Source of the DNA: Trachipleistophora hominis
Lineage: Eukaryota; Microsporidia; Pleistophoridae
Direction of reading: 5' to 3'
Length of the DNA: 36,027 bases
Assembly (NCBI GenBank): GCA_000316135.1
Contig: JH994102.1
Coordinates: forward strand, 1 to 36,027
Notes under the pieces: model-generated
Told to the model about the DNA's origin: nothing
Seen by the model: the letters and a program-made list of their open reading frames with translations, nothing else
Database searches by the model: none
Shown: piece after piece, positions 29,791-36,027 of the stretch
How positions within the stretch are numbered: position 1 is the stretch's first letter
Layout of the letters: each line of letters opens with the position of its first letter
Position numbers and translations under genes: made by a program

Positions 29791-31175
29791 AATTTGTTAC
29801 GGGGATGTGTAGGAAAGAAGCGAATTAAGATTCATTTAATGAATAAAACATAGACTTACATTTAAAATTCTACCGTACAAGCAGAGAGTGTTGTTACAAA
29901 ACATTTACTTGCTCTAATGTACTATTTCTCTTATTTCCTGGTAAGAAACAATTCTTCAGCTAGAGTTACGCTATTCCTTAGTTATGCTATCGCATTAACA
30001 CCTACACACGCCTTCCTAATCAAATGAGATTGGTTTTTAGATTTTTCGTGTTTATATGGCTGACAACAGCCCAGCTCTCTTTCTTAACTAAAAACGTTTT
30101 TGTTTACTCACCTCTTACAGCAATACACTCTTCTGGTTCGGTAGAATCGATCACGGTTACCCGTATTTGGTTTATGGCGCTCATTTCTCAAACTAAAATA
30201 ATTTGAGTACAAAGACGTACCAATTTGTTATTACGGCAGAGAATGACCAACGTTTGGCGGTAATCTTACTATCCTGTATAAATTAGATGTGATTTGCAAA
30301 ATAATCGTAATATGGCCCGTATAAGGAGAAACAACGTGTTAATGTTTGATGTTTTTTAAAAAAAAAGTTTGCTTGTTGCTATGAAAGGGGTGTATTAATT
30401 AAAAAATTTTTGGAAACGATCGTAGTTTCCCCAGGCATGGGGTTGATTTAATTTAAGAAACAAAGAATTTTGAGGTGATTTTAATTTGCTTTGGTAATTA
30501 AGCAGAAGGTTATTCATTTTTACGCACTAAATGAAGACCAAAGGTTTTAATGGCCTTGAATAAAGAGCGTAGAAATGATACGTATTGGTGAGATACTTTT
30601 AGCTTCTGATATACTAGTCTAATATTCATCTGATGTATGCGAAGAGGTGTAAATAAATAAAATTTGCCTGTTAAGGATTATTATCTTATATTTATGTTAT
30701 TGGCTTACACCGATCCACTTAAATAATTTATTGTTCAATTTTCGAACAACGAATGTGAAAATTGAGAAAAAGAAAGCTTTGGCTAAAATATTATGATAAA
30801 CGGTAGATGGTGATTCATAAAACATGATCAGCGATAATACCCGTGAATAAATCTTTTCAAGTTTTAATTTCTTTTAGATGAATGAATGTAATCCTCAAAA
30901 AAATTGGGCGGTAACAACTGTCAAGGTTATTAATTGATCTCAGTAGAGCAGAAGAACATTTTGTACGATTTAATACGGTGAGTGTAAATAAAGATGCTTT
31001 TAATAAAAAGGATAAACCATCCAGATTTTTAAAACGCATATCGATCAAACTATTTGCTGATAATTTCTAAATTGATAGTTTATTGCCAATCATACAATTA
31101 ATTTACTGATGCAGGTGTAATTCATCGGTAATATTACCGATGTTTATTTAAAAATTAATTTTTGTGGAGAGGGCC
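29791..31175. other. Intergenic region with dispersed element
   Basis: Between the two acyltransferase genes. It holds copy F of the dispersed element (30020-30184), which is open on both strands; see that entry. The rest is AT-rich without a supported ORF. Confidence 0.55.
30020..30184 (-). repeat. Dispersed element copy F, possibly coding on either strand
   Basis: On the complement an ATG at 30184 opens MSAINQIRVTVIDSTEPEEC. The frame ends at a GTGAGT site; removing a 24-nt segment (30088-30111, GTGAGT to TTTTTAG) joins it in frame to KKESWAVVSHIN and on, to a stop at 30020 (46 aa). On the plus strand an ATG at 30024 gives a 60-codon ORF with a signal-peptide-like start, MRLVFRFFVFIWLTTAQ. 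The DNA is homologous to copies A-D. Which strand, if either, is expressed cannot be decided from sequence. Confidence 0.5.
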
Positions 31176-32333
31176 ATGAACAATACAAAGGATCACAGTG
31201 GAATCGTAAACGTTTTATCTTTGCTGCTCGCGCTGTTTTTAATCAAAGAGTACTACGCAATGTTTGACGTGCGGAATGTTAAAAATGTTTACAGCTTGCT
31301 GCAGATTCGTAACCCGCCGTTTCTCTGCGCAATTCTTATCCTGGTGGGTGCACGATCGGTGCTACAATTCGCTAAGGCGAACGTAGCGTGCCTCATAGTG
31401 AGCGAAATCCTCATTTACTACTTGATTTATACACGGACCTACGGTATTGTATCTTGCAATACGGCCCTGCTTTCCATGATAAATTTTATGAAATTATACT
31501 CGTACATTGCCGAAACAAGGAAAAATGATGCTGTGACACGAAATGAACCGCCTATAAAAGAGAATAATACGAACACCTGTGCAAATGTTCACCAACACGA
31601 ACGAATTACTGAAGACCGGCGTAACGATGTTCCTGCGCCTGAATTTACGTACTTCATCAGATTTTTATTTCTGCCCACGCTCTGTTTTTTAGATGCAACC
31701 AGATACAGAAAAAGGAGCGTGTCTGCCCTATTCTACAACCTTATAATGGCCAGTCTTTTATTTTCACTCGTCAATTTTCTTGTTGCATTCTACATCATAC
31801 CACTCCTCGAATGCTATACAATAAGAGATTTTGTAACCGATCTGACCGTCTTCGTGCGAATATCTGCAACGTCCTTCGTCATTTGGGTCGCGATGTTTTT
31901 GTTCTTTTTCAAATATTACCTTTCATTTCTGGCTGAATGCACCAATTACGAAAACAAGATCTTTGGTGATTGGTGGAACGCCCGCTATTTTAGAGATTTT
32001 TGGAGGCTTTGGAATATACCGACACACGAATGGCTCAGAAGATACGTTTTTTTCCCGTGTTATCGTGTGATTGAATCAAAATGGACGTGCACGTTGATAG
32101 TATTCGTTATTTCAAGTATTTTGCACGAAATCGTTTACATTTTAACCTTTAAAAAGGTGGGTGTAGTGGTATTTATGAGCATATTATCACAATTCGTTTT
32201 CATATACTTAGAGCAGGTGCTGTTCAGCCCAGGAAATCTACTATTCTGGTTTGTATTTTGTTTTATTGGGCAGCCCGTATTTTTATTGTCTATAAGAAAG
32301 AGGTTCTTAGAAATTGTGTTAATAAAAGCCTGA
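31176..32333 (+). CDS. DGAT1/ARE-like MBOAT acyltransferase
   Basis: This 385-aa polytopic ER enzyme is of the DGAT1/SOAT (yeast Are1/Are2) group, which esterifies diacylglycerol or sterol with acyl-CoA for storage. Roughly eight hydrophobic helices surround the hallmark motifs: FGDWWN (263-268), RDFWRLWNIPTHEWLRRYVF and the catalytic His317 in SSILHEIV. WNIPTHEW is close to the WNIPVHKW of DGAT1, favouring diacylglycerol as substrate. The family's long polar N-terminus is short here; a polar insert (115-155) separates the helix groups. The true ATG at 31176 is preferred to an upstream GTG, and GGGCC abuts it. It lies 1.4 kb after the GPAT gene on the same strand. Confidence 0.9.
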   Translation: MNNTKDHSGIVNVLSLLLALFLIKEYYAMFDVRNVKNVYSLLQIRNPPFLCAILILVGARSVLQFAKANVACLIVSEILIYYLIYTRTYGIVSCNTALLSMINFMKLYSYIAETRKNDAVTRNEPPIKENNTNTCANVHQHERITEDRRNDVPAPEFTYFIRFLFLPTLCFLDATRYRKRSVSALFYNLIMASLLFSLVNFLVAFYIIPLLECYTIRDFVTDLTVFVRISATSFVIWVAMFLFFFKYYLSFLAECTNYENKIFGDWWNARYFRDFWRLWNIPTHEWLRRYVFFPCYRVIESKWTCTLIVFVISSILHEIVYILTFKKVGVVVFMSILSQFVFIYLEQVLFSPGNLLFWFVFCFIGQPVFLLSIRKRFLEIVLIKA

Positions 32334-33144
32334 GGGATAGCATTCGAAATAAATGTCCTTTATTAGCCCTATAAATCGTATTATGTCTTTAGAGTACTAC
32401 ACAATCATTTTATATTACCTTTTCTTTTTTTTAAAAAAAGATCTTTTAATCCTTCGTACACATCTTTTCTTCCTAAACGTATTTTGTCTATTCTACGCAC
32501 CCTATGTCAATGAACCAAAAGCCGGTGACCATGGTCGGTCCCAGCGGATCAGAAGAGTATGTTTGGTCGGATGTTGTTGTGTGAGGTAATAATTAAACAG
32601 ACTTTTAGTAAAAAATTACGCACCTTACAGCGTAATATTTTTATACCGCCTTATATTTTAATTTATTTAAAATTTTCAGGTCTTTATACAAAAATACGTT
32701 TTAACAGTCCTTTTAGACCCATTCTTAGGCATCAACAACGTTATTTTAAAACACCTAAAACGTGTTTTTATAGCGAATCAAAGGCGGTTATACTTAATTT
32801 ACTTAAATATACGACTATAATTTAATTAAGCCTAAAACAAAATTAATACGTAAATAACCCTCTGTTCATCAAATGCTGCTCAATGTTACGCCAATAAACA
32901 ATTTTATGATAAAACCACATCATATGCTTTTTCTTTACTATCCGCGAACAATTTACTATTAATCCATGTTTATACGAGCATGTTGCCATCTAAATACGGA
33001 AAATATAACAATGTAGATATAATAAACAACAAATTAACTGCGTATAAAACACTTAACGCCGTTTATATTTCATTTGGCAGCATTTTCTATCACAAAATGC
33101 CTGTGAACGGGTACCAAAGATTTGCGTAAACATTCGCAACCCCT
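32334..33144. other. Intergenic region with dispersed element
   Basis: It holds copy B of the dispersed element (32504-32608). ORFs at 32353-32589 and 32559-32825 overlap that element, have AT-driven composition and are not called. The CCCC start signal of the next gene is at 33140-33143. Confidence 0.55.
32504..32608 (+). repeat. Dispersed intergenic element, copy B
   Basis: ATGTCAATGAACCAAAAGCC, the central palindrome GACCATGGTC, CAGAAGAGTATGTTTGG, GATGTTGTTGTGTGAGG and an intron-like end GTAATAATT...ACTTTTAG align with copy A (opposite orientation) over about 95 bases. The short ORF from 32504 (MSMNQKPVTMVGPSGSEEYV) shares the NQxxVT...EE pattern with copy F but stops at the intron-like boundary. 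Confidence 0.85.
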
Positions 33145-35043
33145 ATGGACCATGTCGTGATAGCCTTACGGATACTCAACGATGACATCAGTTTCATGAT
33201 GAAACTGGTCAAGGAGAAATACGTGTCGCCCATATTTGGAACTGTTGGCGAGCACCTCGTGTATCTGCGAAGAATTGATCTCTTAAAGAGCCTATGTGCA
33301 TCTCTAGAGGACGAGAAAGTAACAGAGGAGGAGAATATGAACGCTTACCTTTTGAAACGAGAGAGTGATGATTGTATAGTAGAGAAGAACAGCGCTATAA
33401 ACGAGTTTATAGCGTCTTTCTTGCCGCTCTCTAAGAAACTAAACTATCCGGAAATAACTTTGTATTTTGATAGCAGCTCAATCCGTTCTCCCGTACGCGC
33501 AGGCCTGCTGCAGAAATACACGAACATCATCAACAGGTACCAGACCAGGTACGTGACCTTGTACGACGATTTCTTCTCATATTACAAAATAAGAGAGGGA
33601 AAAAAGTTCTTACGCAAGAAGCTGTCGTTGAATACGATACGAGGAATAAAGCTGAGCAGGAGGAGGCTGATAATCAGCACATATGATGATAAAATAGTGT
33701 TTACTTCGACACTTCAGGACCTCATGGAGTGGTACAAGGTCATTGATGATTTGATCAAGAGAATGAATGACCGTGAGTTTTACGTGAACAACTACGTTTT
33801 TAAGCTCCTGTATTACCTGTGTGAGAAGGAGGCACGAAAGGAAATGCTGAAGATTGACCATCTCTCACTTTATATCAAAGACAAGGGCGTTCAGGCCGTT
33901 GCATCGGAGAGTAACGCGGCGCAGCCTCCTGTGACCGTTCCACAGGTATATGAAGCAGCAAAAACGAACGAAGTGCAAGTGAGCAGTCCATCAGAGTCTC
34001 CTCAACTAGAAGAGTTTGAATCTGCCACTGAGAACAACAGCAGCGAGACGTTCTACGACTTTGAGGAAAACGGCGAACTAACAAACGTGGCACATTTGGT
34101 GGACAGTCTGGTCAAAAGTGCTAAAAGGCTTGCGCCAGCCCTTCTGCCGGTTTCTTTGCTAGAGCCACAAAGCACACTGCAAAGAATGGCTGAGGGCGCT
34201 CTGCTATTCAAAAACATACGGAGAAATGATTCACTGTCAGAACAGCATGCGGTTGTTCTGGTCGCTGTTTACATCGTTGGTCTCATGAATTTGCAGTTGG
34301 ACAGGAAATTTGCCTTTGAAAGCCTTGCTGGTGAGACGTTCTTTGCTGAGCATGAGAATACGAAAATATACTGCGAGAAAACGCTGAGAGCATCGATAGT
34401 ACATGCTGTGGATGACTTATTCACGTTGACAGCTGTTATAGATTTGGCGTACGACAAGAGAAATAAAAAGATTGTCGTGTATAATAAGAGCAAGTGCACA
34501 CTCAAAATTAGCGATAAAACGATCAATTTTGGTCTTCCGAATGTCCGGATAAGAAGAAAATTGGAGTTTTGCGGTGAATGCATGGTAGAAAGTGAAGGGG
34601 AACAGGCTAAGCTACTCGTTCGTGACAATAACGTTACGTTTTCGTATAGAAATGGTGATAAACGATGGCAGATCGTTGGTCCTGTGACTAACATAACCGT
34701 TTTTTGTAATGAACGAATTACTGCAAATTTTAGTTCGAATGATTTCAAAAAAATGAAAATTGAGGACTATGAGGATGTTCACGAATATATGCCAAGCGAC
34801 AGCCGCGGACGTGCTGATATACAGGCATTACAAGAAGGACGTGTGCAGGATGTTAATGTACATCGGCAGAAAATGAAAGACCAGACCAAATTGAAAGGAT
34901 CACCTGAAATGAAATACTTTGATTTGATCGATAAAAAGTATGTCCTGAAAAAGGGAGATGGTGGACGAAAGGATGACGATGAAAGAGAAGATGATGATGA
35001 TGATGGTGGAAGAAAGGATGATGATGGAAAGATGCCGAAATGA
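33145..35043 (+). CDS. OSBP-related lipid-transfer protein (PH + ORD)
   Basis: This 632-aa protein has the layout of long OSBP-related proteins, which move sterol or phospholipid between ER and other membranes. Residues 116-207 form a PH domain (RAGLLQKYTNIINRYQTRYV to WYKVIDDLIKRM). A linker holds an acidic, FFAT-like VAP-binding motif TFYDFEE (302-308). The ligand domain starts with LLEPQSTLQRMAEG (338-351), has FAFESLAGETFF (389-400, family KPFNPLLGETFE) and ends with the PSDSRGRAD segment (550-558, family PTDSRxRPD). The EQVSHHPP fingerprint is replaced by CEKTLRASIVHA (410-421), so PI4P binding through the His pair is lost. The tail is Asp-rich low complexity. CCCC lies just before the ATG. 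It is the third lipid gene in a row. Confidence 0.85.
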   Translation: MDHVVIALRILNDDISFMMKLVKEKYVSPIFGTVGEHLVYLRRIDLLKSLCASLEDEKVTEEENMNAYLLKRESDDCIVEKNSAINEFIASFLPLSKKLNYPEITLYFDSSSIRSPVRAGLLQKYTNIINRYQTRYVTLYDDFFSYYKIREGKKFLRKKLSLNTIRGIKLSRRRLIISTYDDKIVFTSTLQDLMEWYKVIDDLIKRMNDREFYVNNYVFKLLYYLCEKEARKEMLKIDHLSLYIKDKGVQAVASESNAAQPPVTVPQVYEAAKTNEVQVSSPSESPQLEEFESATENNSSETFYDFEENGELTNVAHLVDSLVKSAKRLAPALLPVSLLEPQSTLQRMAEGALLFKNIRRNDSLSEQHAVVLVAVYIVGLMNLQLDRKFAFESLAGETFFAEHENTKIYCEKTLRASIVHAVDDLFTLTAVIDLAYDKRNKKIVVYNKSKCTLKISDKTINFGLPNVRIRRKLEFCGECMVESEGEQAKLLVRDNNVTFSYRNGDKRWQIVGPVTNITVFCNERITANFSSNDFKKMKIEDYEDVHEYMPSDSRGRADIQALQEGRVQDVNVHRQKMKDQTKLKGSPEMKYFDLIDKKYVLKKGDGGRKDDDEREDDDDDGGRKDDDGKMPK

Positions 35044-35403
35044 TTTGAGAATCATAACGGTTAATAAAGTACATAATACTTAACATAGCAGCTTTATAAT
35101 CTTTAAAATAATCAGTACGCCAGTTATGTGCTCTTTTCATAGAATGTGGTGTAAATTTGTTTTTCTACGCATCAGTACAACATTCCGTTTAATACGTAAA
35201 CGATGTGAATGAACCGTTTCAATTGTGATAAATAATATGATTTGTAAGTTATTTCTGCCATAAATAGTAAATTTATGATAACGTAACGATTTTACCATCA
35301 CATTGTTGTATTTGTTTGGTAAACACTATGATCAACGCTGATCAATCATTTGTATGAATTGTTATATATTAATTAACGATTATCCCCTTACGACAGACAA
35401 GTC

Positions 35404-35499
35404 TTACAATTAGTAATTTAACATTTCATCCAACATCTATTTAACATACTCTCCCCGGTGCATTAGCACCCATCATGGCCTATTCAGCCTTTGGTTCAT
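35404..35499 (-). repeat. Dispersed intergenic element, copy C
   Basis: On the complement: ATGAACCAAAGGCTG, a central GGCCATGATGG, GGAGAGTATGTTAAATAGATG and a tail through GTTAAATTACTAATTGTAAG. It aligns with copies A and B with small gaps. Confidence 0.7.
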
Positions 35500-35570
35500 G
35501 GTGTAAAATGATATCGCCATAGCTTTGTAGTTCTCACCAAGAGGGAATATCATCACCATTCATTCATTAT

Positions 35571-35955
35571 AATAAAAAGACAATTTGCAAGCTGATTGGT
35601 CAGTTCGCAAAAAAATCAAAAAATATTATTTCATCTTTTCATTGTTATTGATAAGTTACATATTGTTATGAGATTTCGGGTTCCTAAATTCAGTGAGTAG
35701 TCATTTACGATCGATGTTTGAATTAATTGTTGATGTTGGCAATAAATTAATTTTCTTAACCCTTGATGAGGAATTCGAATGACGAGAAAATGGTCGATTT
35801 AAAGTGAAATAGGGACAAAAAAGACAACTTCTATCGTTGTTGTGCTAATTTAAACCTTCCGTTTTATAAACGGAATAGCGCAGCTAGTCAATATATTAAA
35901 AGGATAACTCATAAGCTAATTGGTTGGCTTGTGAAGAAATAAACGAATTATATGG
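35571..35955 (+). repeat. Two degenerate direct repeats
   Basis: The segments 35571-35635 (AAGCTGATTGGTCAGTTCG) and 35893-35955 (AAGCTAATTGGTTGGCTTG) align over about 60 bases, roughly two thirds identical, with many of the differences being transitions. They are about 320 bases apart, just inside the terminal inverted repeat. Confidence 0.5.
35857..35875. other. 8-bp perfect hairpin
   Basis: TTCCGTTT-TAT-AAACGGAA is a perfect inverted repeat with a 3-nt loop, between the two degenerate direct repeats. The function is unknown. Confidence 0.5.
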
Positions 35956-35964
35956 CGATTGAAC

Positions 35965-36027
35965 AATAAATATCATATACAGTCAAATAAAACATTCGTA
36001 TTATCCAGTGGATCACGTAATATTTGA
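35965..36027 (-). repeat. Right copy of 63-bp inverted repeat
   Basis: The reverse complement matches 116-178 at 62 of 63 positions. The window ends within this repeat, so its true length is unknown and it may be longer. Confidence 0.95.

Larger units (their letters stand above)
35044..36027. other. Repeat-rich window end
   Basis: No gene is supported. The stretch holds copy C of the dispersed element, two degenerate direct repeats, a small hairpin (35857-35875) and the right copy of the 63-bp inverted repeat, at which the window stops. Confidence 0.65.

Noticed and set aside
32353..32825. Plus-strand ORFs of 78 and 88 codons after the DGAT1-like gene
   Set aside because: Their composition is as expected for AT-rich DNA and they overlap the dispersed element in other frames.
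34853..35140. Minus-strand His-rich ORF
   Set aside because: It is antisense to the Asp-rich tail of the OSBP-related protein.

Overview
The window reads as an AT-rich microsporidian nuclear contig. Short housekeeping genes for a eukaryote (Cdk1-type kinase, CCT gamma, RNA polymerase III subunit, Rab GDI/escort factor, ER acyltransferases) have almost no introns. Most confident genes carry a C-triplet just upstream of the ATG, the start-site signal known from Microsporidia, and the one clear spliceosomal intron is only 24 nt long. The long, very AT-rich intergenic stretches (up to about 2.8 kb) resemble an expanded microsporidian genome such as the Trachipleistophora/Vavraia group; that placement is inference. 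I saw no tRNA, rRNA, CRISPR array or intact transposon.

Left part (1-9.9 kb): a Rab GDI/REP-family gene (minus), an MCM8/9-like helicase interrupted by a one-base frameshift (plus), a 377-aa protein of unknown function (minus), a 49-aa ORF and a Cdk1-type kinase (plus). A decayed-looking coding patch follows, then a cold-shock-domain protein with an in-frame mini-intron (minus) and a divergent 38-aa ORF.

Middle (9.9-23.4 kb): mostly intergenic DNA holding a short coiled-coil protein with a TCP10/SAS-4 G-box (plus, probable frameshift near the start), a Tyr/Asp-rich single-pass membrane protein, a 252-base N gap, CCT3, a 122-aa unknown protein, and a membrane-anchored class III nucleotide-cyclase-like protein (minus).

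Right part (23.4-36 kb): a patch of short overlapping ORFs, RPC34/RPC6, then three lipid genes on the same strand: a GPAT3/4-like acyltransferase, a DGAT1/ARE-like MBOAT enzyme and an OSBP-related protein with a PH domain. Together they suggest ER glycerolipid synthesis, neutral-lipid storage and lipid transfer at contact sites, but they are spaced 0.8-1.4 kb apart and are not an operon.

The most unusual signals are non-genic. A family of roughly 60-100 bp dispersed elements, six copies in both orientations, sits in the intergenic regions. A 63-bp inverted repeat (62/63 identical) lies near the two window ends. Several strong palindromes or hairpins also occur. At least two genes look broken by a single missing base in a homopolymer, so sequencing error has to be excluded before calling decay.
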